Assembly (NCBI GenBank): GCA_963629575.1
Contig: CAVGIM010000006.1
Coordinates: 1 to 64,000, forward strand
Direction of reading: 5' to 3'
Length of the DNA: 64,000 nt
From: Hallerella sp963629575
GTDB taxonomy: Bacteria > Fibrobacterota > Fibrobacteria > Fibrobacterales > Fibrobacteraceae
A program made the translations under genes and the position numbers. The notes beneath the pieces were generated by a model. The model had not been told where the DNA came from. It saw only the letters and a list, made by a program, of their open reading frames with translations, and did not search any database. Positions 8,300 through 17,428 of the stretch are shown here, one piece after another (the stretch's first letter is position 1; every line of letters starts with the position of its first letter).

Positions 8300-10377
8300 T
8301 TTGCTTTCTTCATTTGTTTTAGGGCGATGATGGATACAATATAAATCAAGATGGCGATGAAAGTCGGGAGCGTCCAGTCGAAAGGATGGACTTCTACGCC
8401 CATGAATACGTCCTGCATGGCGGACTGGTCGTAGAGCGTCCAGACGGCAAGTGAGAGCTTTTGGGCGATTTCCGTCATCTGGTCCTTGGGAACAAGCGCG
8501 CCGGAGAGGGCGATTTGCGGGAGGATGACCATCGGAAGAAACGCGTTTGCCTGACCGGGATTCTTTGCAAGAACGCTGAGCAGAATGCCTGCAGCGGATG
8601 CGGGGAGTATCGTTGCGCACAAGGTAATCCAGAGTGGCATCGAAGGAGTGACCGCGATACTTCCCGAAAGAAAGGCGAAGACGACGGCCGTTTCGAAAAG
8701 CGCGAAAAACGCAGTGAACAGAAGTTTTGCCGCGATAATCCTCGCGGGCGAAACCCCTTTGCGAAATTCGTCGAGGAGGAGCGCCTTTTCCTGCACGACT
8801 TCCCGGGCGGAAAGCGAGAGGGCGAACCAGTTTGCGCAAAGGATCAGGGCAAAAGCGGCGACCCAGAGCGACGAGGTCTCGGAAAAAATCTGGCAAAAGA
8901 GAAACCCGATGACTATTGGCTGCAGAATGAGCGAAACGGCCTTTCCGGGATCGCGGAACCATTGCCGGAAAAGAACCGTGAAGAAATAGGGAAACATGCT
9001 TTTTTTCGAGAATTTCGGAAAATAGGATTCGACGGGTTCGGGGGAGGATATATGGCTGCCGATGCCCGCTTCCTTCCAGTTTTCGGAGGTGCGGTCGGAA
9101 AGCGTTTCGAGGATTCCTTCGGGATCCTTTGCGTTGAAAAAGCGGAACGCGTCTGCCGGAGTTCCGTAAAATCCCATTTTCCCCTGGTGGATGAGAAGGA
9201 CCTCGTCGGATACCTGCAAGGCTTCGTAGCTGTGAGTCGTGAGAATCACGGTGTGGCCCTTTTCGGAAAGGTCCTTGAGGTAGGAACAGAGGCGTTTCGC
9301 GTTCAGCGGGTCGAGGCCGGAAAGCGGTTCGTCGAGAAGAATCAGGCCGGGAGCGCCCATCAGCTGGGCCGCGATGGCGACGCGCCGACGTTCCCCGCCG
9401 GACAGGTGCGCAATTTTTTGATCTTCTAGCCCGGAAAGGCGCAGAAGCTCTAAAAGCCTTGTCGAACGGTTTTCCGTTTCGCTTGCGGTATAGTCTCGGG
9501 GAAGGGTGATGCGCGCGGCGAGACGGAGCGTTTCGCGGACGGTCAGCGTATCCCTGAGAAGAGGCTCTTGCGGCAGGTAGGCGATTTCGCGCTGGACGTC
9601 TCCCTGTTCGTAGTCGATTCCGTCGAGAAATATGTTCCCTTCCGAGCGGCGAACCTTTCCGGCGAGCAGTTCCAGAAAGGTACTCTTTCCCTGTCCGCTC
9701 TGGCCGATGATGGAGAGAATTTTTCCGGCAGGCAGAAAGAAGCGAATGTCTTCGAGAATTTTCCTTTGGGAAATCTCCACGGAAATATCCGAAACCGTCA
9801 GGGAAAATCCGACGTCTTTCTGGTGAAGAAAGAGGTTCCCGTCGCGAAATTCGAGAAGGCACCAGGGGAGTTTCAGCGTTTCGCGGTTTTCAAGATACCT
9901 TGTGCGCGAAAGAATTCTGCCCGAAAACTCCAGTCGCAGGCGTTTTCCTTCGAGTTTCGCCGTCGCGAGCCTTAGGGGACACGCCGGGTGGAGGATGGTT
10001 CCCGGTTCGTCTTCGTTCTGTCCGCGTCCCAGCGTAATGGATGCGCTTTCCGACAGGGGTATCGCCGGAACGTCTTCCAGGGTGCGGACGTGGGAGAGGG
10101 AAAGTTCGCCGTCCTTGAGCGTAAAGCGCAGCTGCTGCAATCCCAGAAGAAAGACGTCGCCATCCTCGATGACCTTTGTCGAAACACCTTTTCCCTGGGA
10201 GAGGGTTCCCGAGGTTTCGCTCAGATTCGTGAAGATCCAGCGATTCTCCCTGCATTCGATTCTTGCATGGCGCCTCGAAACGGAAGCGTCCTTCAGTTCG
10301 AAATCGACGTCCTTTCCGCGCCCGATGACGAAGGCCCTATCCTTCGAGATTTTTTGGACAAAGAAGGTGGATGCCAT
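8296..10377 (-). CDS. FHA-domain ABC transporter (ABCG-like half transporter)
   Basis: This 693-residue protein starts with an FHA domain (VIGRGKDVDFELKDASVSRR then HARIE) and has a second, weaker FHA-like stretch (ITLGRGQNEDEPGTILHPAC). An ATPase domain follows with Walker A GQSGQGKST, signature LSGGERRRVAIA and Walker B LILLDEPLSGLD. The last 250 or so residues are an ABC-2 permease with about six helices. FHA domains bind phosphothreonine, and the next gene is a Ser/Thr kinase overlapping by 4 bases, so phosphorylation-controlled export is a reasonable inference. The substrate is unknown. The gene is in the middle of a six-gene minus-strand unit. Confidence 0.9.
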   Translation of the reverse strand: MASTFFVQKISKDRAFVIGRGKDVDFELKDASVSRRHARIECRENRWIFTNLSETSGTLSQGKGVSTKVIEDGDVFLLGLQQLRFTLKDGELSLSHVRTLEDVPAIPLSESASITLGRGQNEDEPGTILHPACPLRLATAKLEGKRLRLEFSGRILSRTRYLENRETLKLPWCLLEFRDGNLFLHQKDVGFSLTVSDISVEISQRKILEDIRFFLPAGKILSIIGQSGQGKSTFLELLAGKVRRSEGNIFLDGIDYEQGDVQREIAYLPQEPLLRDTLTVRETLRLAARITLPRDYTASETENRSTRLLELLRLSGLEDQKIAHLSGGERRRVAIAAQLMGAPGLILLDEPLSGLDPLNAKRLCSYLKDLSEKGHTVILTTHSYEALQVSDEVLLIHQGKMGFYGTPADAFRFFNAKDPEGILETLSDRTSENWKEAGIGSHISSPEPVESYFPKFSKKSMFPYFFTVLFRQWFRDPGKAVSLILQPIVIGFLFCQIFSETSSLWVAAFALILCANWFALSLSAREVVQEKALLLDEFRKGVSPARIIAAKLLFTAFFALFETAVVFAFLSGSIAVTPSMPLWITLCATILPASAAGILLSVLAKNPGQANAFLPMVILPQIALSGALVPKDQMTEIAQKLSLAVWTLYDQSAMQDVFMGVEVHPFDWTLPTFIAILIYIVSIIALKQMKKAK

Positions 10378-10391
10378 AGAAACCCTGGACG

Positions 10392-11585
10392 CTAGCGCAA
10401 AGCGGAGACGCCCCGGTTCAGACGTTCCATCGCCTTTTCGAGCGTTTCCATCGACGCCGCATACGAAAGCCTCACGTAGCCTTCGCGCCCAAAGGCGCTC
10501 CCGGGGACAATGGCGAGACCTGTCGATTCGAGCAGGTAGGTGCAAAACTCGACGGAATTCGAAAGGCGCTTTCCGTCCGGAGTTTCCTTTCCGAAAAGTT
10601 CGCCGATGTTTGCGAACAGATAGAACGCGCCGTTCGGCAGGTTCGCGCGGATGCCCGGAATGTTCGAAACTTTTCGAAAGACAAAGTCCCTTCGCCGTAG
10701 AAATTCGTCGCGCATCTTCAGAACGCTGTCGAGCGGCATTTCGAGCGCCTTCTTGGCCGCATACTGGGCGACGTTCGACGGGTGGTGCGTCGTCTGGCCC
10801 TGCGCCTTGGCGACGAGCTTCGCTATCTGCTCCGGCGCGGCGATGAATCCCGCCCGCCAACCGGTCATGCAGTGGGACTTGGAAACTCCGTTGACGAGAA
10901 TCGTGCGGTCGAGCATTCCCCGGCAAGCGGCGAGGCTCTTGAACGCTCCGCTATAGGCGAAGTGCTCATAGACTTCGTCCGAAATCGCGTAGAGATCGTT
11001 CTTGACGACGATTTTCGCTATCGAATCAAGCGTTTCTTCGGCGTAGAGCGTCCCTGTCGGATTCGTCGGATTGTTCAGAATGACGGCCTTCGTCCTTGGG
11101 GTTATCGCGCGCTCCAGTTCCTCGCCGGACATCTGGAAACCTTTTTCCGCATCGGTGTGGACAAAGACGGGAACGCCTCCGAGAAGCCTCACGAGCTCGG
11201 GATATGTCACCCAGTAGGGTTCCGGGATGATCACCTCGTCGTCCGGGTTGATAATCGCGAGCAGCGAATTGAAGATTGCGTGCTTTGCCCCGCTTGTCAT
11301 GACAATCTGTTCCGGGGCGTATCGGAGTCCGTTTTGTTCGAGGAGCTTCCTTGCGACCGCCTTGCGTACGTCGAGGATTCCCTGGGGCGCCGTATAACGC
11401 GTCTTGCCTTCGTCGATTGCGGATTTTCCCGCTTCGCGGATTTCTTTCGGGGTGTCGAAGTCGGGCTCGCCCGCGCCTAGCGACACGATGTCCTTGCCTT
11501 CTGCCTTGAGCTTCTTGGCGAGCGTATCGATTTCGACGGTGAGCGACGGGGCGATGTTCTGGACTCGCCTGGACAGTTCTTTCAT
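10392..11585 (-). CDS. Class I aspartate-type aminotransferase
   Basis: This protein of 397 residues belongs to the PLP fold type I aminotransferases of the AspC/AspB (subgroup Ib) kind. Visible features are VSLGAGEPDFDTP at the N-terminus, the PLP contact NNPTNPTG, SDEVYEHFAY, the Schiff-base lysine in GVSKSHCMTGWRAGF and the substrate-binding arginine in GYVRLSYA near the C-terminus. It should move amino groups between aspartate (or a related amino acid) and 2-oxoglutarate. Aromatic or prephenate specificity cannot be excluded. The ATG at 11585 has AAGGAG 7 bases upstream and overlaps the exporter stop. Confidence 0.9.
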   Translation of the reverse strand: MKELSRRVQNIAPSLTVEIDTLAKKLKAEGKDIVSLGAGEPDFDTPKEIREAGKSAIDEGKTRYTAPQGILDVRKAVARKLLEQNGLRYAPEQIVMTSGAKHAIFNSLLAIINPDDEVIIPEPYWVTYPELVRLLGGVPVFVHTDAEKGFQMSGEELERAITPRTKAVILNNPTNPTGTLYAEETLDSIAKIVVKNDLYAISDEVYEHFAYSGAFKSLAACRGMLDRTILVNGVSKSHCMTGWRAGFIAAPEQIAKLVAKAQGQTTHHPSNVAQYAAKKALEMPLDSVLKMRDEFLRRRDFVFRKVSNIPGIRANLPNGAFYLFANIGELFGKETPDGKRLSNSVEFCTYLLESTGLAIVPGSAFGREGYVRLSYAASMETLEKAMERLNRGVSALR

Positions 11586-13984
11586 TTGATTTTTCTCCTT
11601 TTGATTCGTCGGACGTCGAGCCATCCGGCGAGGAGCGGAAACACAAGCCGGTGCGAAAGCGTGATGCAGACGATTCCCAGCATGGAAACGAGGCCGATTT
11701 CTCGCAGACCGGGATGCGAAGAGAGGAACAGTCCAAAGAGGACTATCACGGTGAGGGTTTCCGAGAAAAGGCATGTTAGGCCGGTCGTTTTCAGAATGTA
11801 GTGGATGCTTCCGGTGGAACGCTCGTAGTAGGCGGACCAGAGCTGGACGGAACCTTCGATGCTCATGCCGATGAGGATGGGGAAGGCAAGCGAGCTGTAT
11901 GACGAAAGCTCGATGCCGAGAAGTCGAAGGAGGGAGAGCAGCCAGAAGAAGGCGACGATAGGGGAAATCAGGGTAAAGAGCGAAAAGGATATTTTTCGGT
12001 AAAAGAGAAATGTCAAGAGAAAGACGCTTGCCATGCCGAAAAGGATGGCCTTGTGAAAGTGGGGAAGCGTCCTGTTCAGAAGCTCCGCGCGGACAAGAGC
12101 CGTCCCCGTCTTTGGGTATTTGACGCTTTCCAGTTCCTTGTCGAGCTTTCGGCAGGCGAGACCGTCGTCCGGATTGAAGTTCGGGAGCAGAAAGGCGAAT
12201 TTCCCGAATCCGTCCCCGTTTTCTCCGAACAGGCGTCGCAGATTTTCGGGAAGGTCCTTGTAGAGGACGGGCATGTCGTTCCATTCGCGGACAATGCCGT
12301 CGATCCTGTCCGAGTCCGCGGGGCTCAGGCGTTTTAGAATTTCGGGGTCGAGCTTTCCGCGGATTTCCCGAATGAGCGAAATCTTTTCCTGCTGGTTTGA
12401 CGGGAGCAGGCTCTGGTAAACGGCGACAGCGCGTATTTTCGTGTCGGGATTCGATTCGATTTCCCGGTTCATCCGGTTGTAGAACGTTCGCACCTTTTCC
12501 GCGCTTGGCAGGACGACGACGACCGGATCGTATTTTATGAAGTTCGTGTGGCTTAAAAGCTCGTCCGCTTCGAAGGTCTTCGGGTTGAATTCGGTATGGG
12601 AAAAGTCGTAGTCGAATTTGGGATAGATTCCCCGAATCGGAAGAACCAGGGTGATGAGAACAATCGGGACAATGTATTTCTTGAATCCGGAAAACGGTTG
12701 CTCCTTGAAATCCGCCATCCGCGCCTTGATCTTTTCAAAGACAAGGATGGTGCGGTAATGCCCGGTGACCTCGATAAGCGCCGGAAACACAAGCCCGGAG
12801 ACCGCCCAGTTGAGAATCGATCCGATGCCTCCGAGAACTCCCAGTTCCTGCATCCCGGAAAGCGGTACGAACAGAAGACCGAGAAAGGCTCCGGCGATGG
12901 AAAATGCGGACACGGCGATGGTCGGGCCGATGCCGAGAAGCGCGCTTTCGAGGCTCAGCTCGTAACCCAGACCCTTGCGTTCTTCGTCGGCGTAACGCGT
13001 CATCAGGTGGACGATTTGCCGGGACGAAATTCCGGGGAGAATGATGGCGAGAACAAGCGAATAGAGGTTGATGCGCCCATAGAGAAGCCAGGCCGCGGCC
13101 ATTGTCCATATGAGAACCAGGGCCGTGGGGATGACGGAGAGGAAGAAGAGCGCGGGTCGCCTTGCGAAGCGGAACAGAAGAAAGAGGGCGAGGATTATCG
13201 CAAGGCCGATTCCCGTGGAGCGGGCTTCGGAGAGGACGAGCTTTCCTTCGCTTGCCGTCTGGAAGACCTTTCCCGTCATGAACATTTTCGCCTGGTCGCT
13301 TTCCGGGAGACTTTCGAAAGCCCCGTTTACGACATGGATGAGCTTTCGCGAAGCGTCGAGGTCGGAGACTTTCTTCTTCGGAAAGATGTTGAGAACCCGG
13401 ATAGTTCCGGTTTCGTTGGAATACATGGTTCTCAGCGGCGAAAGGTATTTCCGTTCCAGATCCGAGATGGAGAGGGAATCCGTGATTTCCCGCGCGATGG
13501 AATCGCGCACGGCTTTCAGCAGGGAATCGTTTTCGAGGAGGTTCACGTAGAGCGGATTTGCCTCGAACGCATAGCGCGAGCGCATGTCGGAAAGCCGGTT
13601 GCGGATGCGCCGCAGGTCGGATGTGTGAATGTAGAGCAGCCTGTTCTTTTCGAAAAATTCCGCATCGGACTTGTAATCGACAAAGTTTACAAAGCGACTC
13701 CCTTCGAGAGACTTGGCAAGCCCGCTTGCGAGGCGCTCGTTCCTTGCGCTGTCCTCCGAAGCGATCACGACGACTAGAGAGCCGAACCCGCCGAAGTTCC
13801 TTTCGACGATTGCGCTTGTCCGCTTGACCTCCGAAGAATCCGGGAGCATGTCTATCGTGTGGAGATCCCACTTGAGATGCGTCACCGGATAGACGGAAAG
13901 GACGGTCAGGAGCAGCGAAAGGAAAAGGACCGTTTTCGGGTGCCTGATAGCGCTGCGCAGAATTCTCTGGAGGAGGGAAAACAT
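11582..13984 (-). CDS. RND/MMPL-superfamily exporter
   Basis: This 800-residue membrane protein shows the RND-superfamily duplication: one helix near the N-terminus, a large outside domain, a group of helices (about residues 240-400), a second outside domain, and a second helix group at the C-terminus. The central segment AIILPGISSRQIVHLMTRYADE and later PILIGMSIEGSVQLWSAYYE resemble the helix-4 and helix-10 regions of MMPL/HpnN-type exporters of lipids or hopanoids. The cargo is not known. It is the first gene of the six-gene minus-strand unit. At the chosen ATG (13984) there is no Shine-Dalgarno sequence, but a TAGATTTT box lies 6 bases upstream, suggesting a leaderless transcript. Confidence 0.82.
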   Translation of the reverse strand: MFSLLQRILRSAIRHPKTVLFLSLLLTVLSVYPVTHLKWDLHTIDMLPDSSEVKRTSAIVERNFGGFGSLVVVIASEDSARNERLASGLAKSLEGSRFVNFVDYKSDAEFFEKNRLLYIHTSDLRRIRNRLSDMRSRYAFEANPLYVNLLENDSLLKAVRDSIAREITDSLSISDLERKYLSPLRTMYSNETGTIRVLNIFPKKKVSDLDASRKLIHVVNGAFESLPESDQAKMFMTGKVFQTASEGKLVLSEARSTGIGLAIILALFLLFRFARRPALFFLSVIPTALVLIWTMAAAWLLYGRINLYSLVLAIILPGISSRQIVHLMTRYADEERKGLGYELSLESALLGIGPTIAVSAFSIAGAFLGLLFVPLSGMQELGVLGGIGSILNWAVSGLVFPALIEVTGHYRTILVFEKIKARMADFKEQPFSGFKKYIVPIVLITLVLPIRGIYPKFDYDFSHTEFNPKTFEADELLSHTNFIKYDPVVVVLPSAEKVRTFYNRMNREIESNPDTKIRAVAVYQSLLPSNQQEKISLIREIRGKLDPEILKRLSPADSDRIDGIVREWNDMPVLYKDLPENLRRLFGENGDGFGKFAFLLPNFNPDDGLACRKLDKELESVKYPKTGTALVRAELLNRTLPHFHKAILFGMASVFLLTFLFYRKISFSLFTLISPIVAFFWLLSLLRLLGIELSSYSSLAFPILIGMSIEGSVQLWSAYYERSTGSIHYILKTTGLTCLFSETLTVIVLFGLFLSSHPGLREIGLVSMLGIVCITLSHRLVFPLLAGWLDVRRIKRRKIK

Positions 13985-13990
13985 CGGAAG

Positions 13991-13998
13991 AAAATCTA
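13991..13998 (-). promoter_or_regulatory. Promoter-like box TAGATTTT before the RND gene
   Basis: It matches TAnnTTTG at 7 of 8 positions and sits only 6 bases before the ATG. If it is the minus-7 element, transcription would start at or next to the start codon. Confidence 0.35.
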
Positions 13999-14050
13999 AA
14001 AAATCCAGGATGGGATTTTGGGTAGAAACTTTTATTGGGGCGCGATTTGT

Positions 14051-14058
14051 TAAATTGT
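14051..14058 (+). promoter_or_regulatory. Promoter-like box TAAATTGT before the barrel gene
   Basis: The box is similar to TAnnTTTG and lies 6 bases before the ATG at 14065. There is no Shine-Dalgarno sequence. It faces the divergent exporter gene, so 13985-14064 would serve both directions. Confidence 0.3.
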
Positions 14059-14064
14059 CGCCGA

Positions 14065-15501
14065 ATGCCACGGGTTGTCGGAATCTTGCTCCTTTCGTTT
14101 TTTTCGCTCTACGCGAAGGAATCGTCTGCGCCTGCGGATTCCGTCCATTCCGAAAGCTCGAAAATGACGCTTTCGGAATATCTGGCGTGGCCCTTTTCCC
14201 ATGTCATCCAGCCCGCCCTGAACGTCCTCGTGTTTCCGTTCTCCGCCCCGATCCACTATGCGGTCAAGAACAATGTCATCGAGACGGGAGTCGATGCGAT
14301 TACGTTTGGCAAGGACAGGAACATCTTTGTCTATCCGACGTTCAACCTGCGGCCCGGCGCGACGACGATGATGGGCTTTGCCTATCGCCATCGGAACATG
14401 CTTCTCGCAAAGGACTATTTCGTGTTCACGGCGGGGCTCTTTGCCAATAGCGACCTGGATTTTACCGCGCGCTACACGAAGCGCAACGTGTTTGGCTCGG
14501 AATTTCTTTTCGGGGGGCGCTTCGACCTGGAAATGGACCGGGACGGGGGAATGTCCGTTCCGCGGTCGCTCACCCTGGCGGATTCCGACGAGGAGTTTTC
14601 TTTCACCGATTCCTCCTATTCGGCGGAATTTCGGGTGGGAAGGTCGCTTCCGCTTGTCCCCAACATGGATTTCCAGGCAACGTTCGGGGTCGATAGAAAG
14701 CGCTTTGACATCCCGGACGTCGGGGATACCGTCCTTTTGCGGCATCCGCTATTCAATCCGCATGATCGCGGTCTTTACCAGAGATATTGGCAGTTTCCGG
14801 TAAAGATAGCCCTGACATACGACAATCTCGACGCTCCCTATGTTCCGACCCGGGGATCCCGGCTTTCCGTCTCGTGGAACTATACGCACGTAGGGGATTA
14901 CGCAGGCAGAAACGCGACGCTACGTTCCAACGAGTTTTCGCATGATTACCAGGCTCTGGATTTTGTCGCCCAGCATTACTTTTACCTGGGGAAGGATTCC
15001 TCGAAGTATGGGCTCTCGGTCAAGGAGGCCCGCATGTCGCGGAAATTCTACACGGATTTTTCCTGGGAGGAGACGCTTCGGCTCTGGCGACCCGAAAACA
15101 TCCGGACGACGCTTCTCAACCGGAGGGTTCTCGCGGTGCAGTTTCGTCTGCGGCAAATGTGGGAAATGGAAGAGGGGGGCGCGCCCTTTACGGCGTTCTC
15201 GACGGCGAGTACGCGCTATCCGCTCCGTGGCTACAGCCGAACCTATACCGATTACGCGATGAAGGGAATTTCGCTCGAATACCGGTGGCCCATCGACAGG
15301 CTTGTCGATGGGGTTATCTTCGACGAATACGCGATGTATGGGAGGACATGGCACACTTTTGACAGCGAAAAGATTCTGAATTCCTGGGGATTCGGGGTGC
15401 GGGTCCGCAAGCCGGACATGTATTTTTTCCGCCTGCAGATAGGTTTTCACGGGCTTTCGGGCTTTGTCCTCATCTGCACGGTTGCGCCCGAATTCCGCTA
15501 G
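14065..15501 (+). CDS. Outer-membrane beta-barrel, Omp85/surface-antigen-like
   Basis: The 478-residue protein has a signal peptide (MPRVVGILLLSFFSLYAKES) followed by alternating strands rich in aromatic residues typical of an outer-membrane barrel. The end (WGFGVRVRKPDMYFFRLQIG) resembles the last strands of the BamA/TamA (Omp85, D15) barrel. No POTRA repeats are visible, since only about 40 residues separate the signal from the first strands. It could be a barrel-only Omp85 relative used for surface display or lipid handling, which is inference. It starts 6 bases after a promoter-like box and ends before two hairpins and mdh. Confidence 0.65.
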   Translation: MPRVVGILLLSFFSLYAKESSAPADSVHSESSKMTLSEYLAWPFSHVIQPALNVLVFPFSAPIHYAVKNNVIETGVDAITFGKDRNIFVYPTFNLRPGATTMMGFAYRHRNMLLAKDYFVFTAGLFANSDLDFTARYTKRNVFGSEFLFGGRFDLEMDRDGGMSVPRSLTLADSDEEFSFTDSSYSAEFRVGRSLPLVPNMDFQATFGVDRKRFDIPDVGDTVLLRHPLFNPHDRGLYQRYWQFPVKIALTYDNLDAPYVPTRGSRLSVSWNYTHVGDYAGRNATLRSNEFSHDYQALDFVAQHYFYLGKDSSKYGLSVKEARMSRKFYTDFSWEETLRLWRPENIRTTLLNRRVLAVQFRLRQMWEMEEGGAPFTAFSTASTRYPLRGYSRTYTDYAMKGISLEYRWPIDRLVDGVIFDEYAMYGRTWHTFDSEKILNSWGFGVRVRKPDMYFFRLQIGFHGLSGFVLICTVAPEFR

Positions 15502-15503
15502 GC

Positions 15504-15551
15504 GGTCCCGGTTTTCCGGACCTATTTTCGAAAAGGACGGTTTTTTCGTCC
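15504..15551 (+). terminator. Two hairpins between the barrel gene and mdh
   Basis: The first (15504-15522, GGTCC-c-GG / CCGGACC) is followed by TATTTT. The second (15535-15551) is GGACG, a T-rich loop, then CGTCC. The first could end transcription of the barrel gene. Neither has a strong T run. Confidence 0.4.
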
Positions 15552-15560
15552 GAAATTTGC

Positions 15561-15568
15561 TATCTTGC
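15561..15568 (+). promoter_or_regulatory. Promoter-like box TATCTTGC before mdh
   Basis: The context TTTGC-TATCTTGCGT is almost the same as at 23491-23498 and lies 36 bases before the mdh ATG, which has its own AAGGAAGG ribosome-binding site. Confidence 0.45.
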
Positions 15569-15604
15569 GTTCAACATTTTTGTCCTAAGAAGGAAGGTTA
15601 ATTT

Positions 15605-16546
15605 ATGGCTAGAAAGAAAATCGCGCTTGTCGGCGCAGGTCAAATCGGCGGAACGATGGCATTGGTCCTCGCCCAGAAACAGCTCGGCGATGTCGTCCTC
15701 ATCGATATTCCGCAGACTCAAGGCATGCCGAAGGGAAAGGCTCTTGACATCATGGAAGGACGCTCCGTCATCAATTCTTCCGTAAACCTTTCCGGTTCCA
15801 CGGATTACGCGGAACTCAAGGGCGCGGATGTCGTTATCGTCACCGCCGGTTTCCCGCGGATGCCGGGCATGAGCCGCGACGATCTTCTGGACAAGAACTG
15901 CGGCGTCATCAAGACCGTAGCCGAAGCTATCAAGACGAACGCGCCGAACGCGTTTGTCATCGTGATCACGAACCCGCTCGACGCGATGGTTTACAATATG
16001 CAGAAGCAGACCGGCTTCCCGGCGAACCGTGTCATCGGCATGGCAGGCGTTCTCGATTCTGCCCGTCTCGCCTGCTTTGTCGCGGACGAACTCGGCGTTT
16101 CCGTCGAAGACGTCAAGGCCCTTGTCATGGGCGGTCACGGCGATACGATGGTTTCCATCTACGAATGCGTTTCGGTCGGCGGAATCCCGCTGCCGCAGCT
16201 GATGAGCAAGGAAAAGTTTGCCGAGCTCGCGAAGCGTACTGCCGGTGCCGGTGGTGAAATCGTAAACCTGCTCGGACGCGGTTCCGCGTTCTACAGCCCG
16301 GCGACATCCGCCATCCACATGGCGGAAGCCTATCTCCTCGACAAGAAGAGCGTGTTCTCCTGCGCGGCGATGCTCGATGGCGAATACGGCGTGAAGGGTC
16401 TCTATTGCGGCGTGCCTGTCGTTGTCGGCGCAAACGGTGTCGAAAAGATTCTCGAAGTCAAGATGAACGACGAGGAAAAGGCCGCGTTCGCAAAGTCCGT
16501 CGAGGCTTGCAGAAAGAACGCCGAATGGGTCGATGCCCACACCTAA
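15605..16546 (+). CDS. mdh: Malate dehydrogenase (LDH-like type)
   Basis: This cytoplasmic enzyme of 313 residues interconverts malate and oxaloacetate with NAD(H), the reductive step toward fumarate and succinate in succinate-forming fermenters. It starts with the Rossmann motif VGAGQIGG. Substrate arginines lie in GFPRMPGMSRDDL, with NPLDAM and the catalytic histidine in GGHGDTMV. The RMPGMSR loop is characteristic of malate rather than lactate dehydrogenases. The asparagine loop, the length and the tail fit the LDH-like MDH group (MDH of Bacteroidetes and Chlorobi). It is a single gene with its own promoter box, ribosome-binding site and terminator. Confidence 0.96.
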   Translation: MARKKIALVGAGQIGGTMALVLAQKQLGDVVLIDIPQTQGMPKGKALDIMEGRSVINSSVNLSGSTDYAELKGADVVIVTAGFPRMPGMSRDDLLDKNCGVIKTVAEAIKTNAPNAFVIVITNPLDAMVYNMQKQTGFPANRVIGMAGVLDSARLACFVADELGVSVEDVKALVMGGHGDTMVSIYECVSVGGIPLPQLMSKEKFAELAKRTAGAGGEIVNLLGRGSAFYSPATSAIHMAEAYLLDKKSVFSCAAMLDGEYGVKGLYCGVPVVVGANGVEKILEVKMNDEEKAAFAKSVEACRKNAEWVDAHT

Positions 16547-16568
16547 CCGTTTTCTTCTGTAGAACATT

Positions 16569-16602
16569 CACCCCGGATACGTCTCATCTGGGGTGTTTTT
16601 TG
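16569..16602 (+). terminator. Rho-independent terminator of mdh
   Basis: The stem CACCCCgGAT / ATCtGGGGTG is directly followed by TTTTTTG. It lies about 20 bases after the mdh stop and immediately before the ribosome-binding site of thiM. Confidence 0.85.
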
Positions 16603-16616
16603 TAAAGCGAGGTCTT

Positions 16617-17408
16617 ATGCTTTCCAAGGAAATTCTGAAAAAGGCCGTGTCGGACGTTCGCTCCGCATCGCCTCTTGTTCACAACATCACGAACTTTGTC
16701 GTGATGAACAATACGGCGAACGCCCTTCTCGCTATCGGAGCCTCTCCCGTGATGGCGCATTCGATAGACGAAGTCTCCGACATGGCGAGTATCGCGTCGG
16801 CGCTGGTCCTGAATATCGGTACGCTCGAAAAGGCCTGGGTGGATTCGATGCTTATCGCCGGGAAAACCGCGATGGCGAGGGACATTCCGATTGTTTTCGA
16901 CCCGGTCGGTGCTGGCGCTACGCCCTATCGTCTTCGGGTCTGCGCGGAACTCCTTTCGGAAGTGAAACCTTCGATTATCCGGGGAAACGCGTCCGAAATC
17001 ATGGCTCTTGCCAAGGCCGGCACGAAAACCAAGGGCGTCGATAGCACGGCTTCTTCGGACGAGGCGCTTTCCTGTGTGACGGCGCTTTCGAAAGAAACCG
17101 GTGCGGTTGTCGTCGCGAGCGGCGCGGTCGATGTCGTGAGCGACGGGGAACGCGTGGAACGGATTCCGTATGGACATCCCCTGATGGGACGCGTCACGGG
17201 TATGGGTTGTACGGCGACGGCGATACTCGGGGCCTTTGCCGCGGTGGAAAAGGACTTTTTCCTTGCGGCGTCGTGCGGAATGGCGTCGATGGGAATCGCG
17301 GGCGAAATCGCCGGGCGGAGAGCTCGGGGGACGGGGAGCATGCAGGTCGAATTTCTGGATGCGCTTACGAACCTTTCCGATGCGGACATTGACGGGATTT
17401 TTTGTTAA
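16617..17408 (+). CDS. thiM: Hydroxyethylthiazole kinase
   Basis: This 263-residue kinase phosphorylates 4-methyl-5-(2-hydroxyethyl)thiazole in thiamin salvage. Family markers are VHNITNFVVMNNTANALLA near the N-terminus, ALVLNIGTL, PIVFDPVGAGAT, IIRGNASEI and the ATP/phosphate site GRVTGMGCTATA. The length fits ThiM. The ATG at 16617 is preceded by GAGG. No thiE, thiD or TPP riboswitch is visible nearby. The next gene begins 20 bases downstream with its own strong ribosome-binding site. Confidence 0.95.
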   Translation: MLSKEILKKAVSDVRSASPLVHNITNFVVMNNTANALLAIGASPVMAHSIDEVSDMASIASALVLNIGTLEKAWVDSMLIAGKTAMARDIPIVFDPVGAGATPYRLRVCAELLSEVKPSIIRGNASEIMALAKAGTKTKGVDSTASSDEALSCVTALSKETGAVVVASGAVDVVSDGERVERIPYGHPLMGRVTGMGCTATAILGAFAAVEKDFFLAASCGMASMGIAGEIAGRRARGTGSMQVEFLDALTNLSDADIDGIFC

Positions 17409-17428
17409 ATTCGTCAAAAAGGAGTTTT

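Noticed and set aside
6812..9862. Kinase with a 500-residue N-terminal extension
   Set aside because: The extension is the out-of-phase reading of the FHA-ABC gene. The kinase ATG at 8299 overlaps that gene's stop in the usual ATGA form.
10392..12284. Aminotransferase with a 230-residue extension
   Set aside because: The extra part is an arginine- and proline-rich shadow of the RND gene. The ATG at 11585 has AAGGAG and gives the normal family length.
16560..16616. TPP riboswitch before thiM
   Set aside because: The space is only about 70 bases and is taken by the mdh terminator. No thi-box sequence is present.
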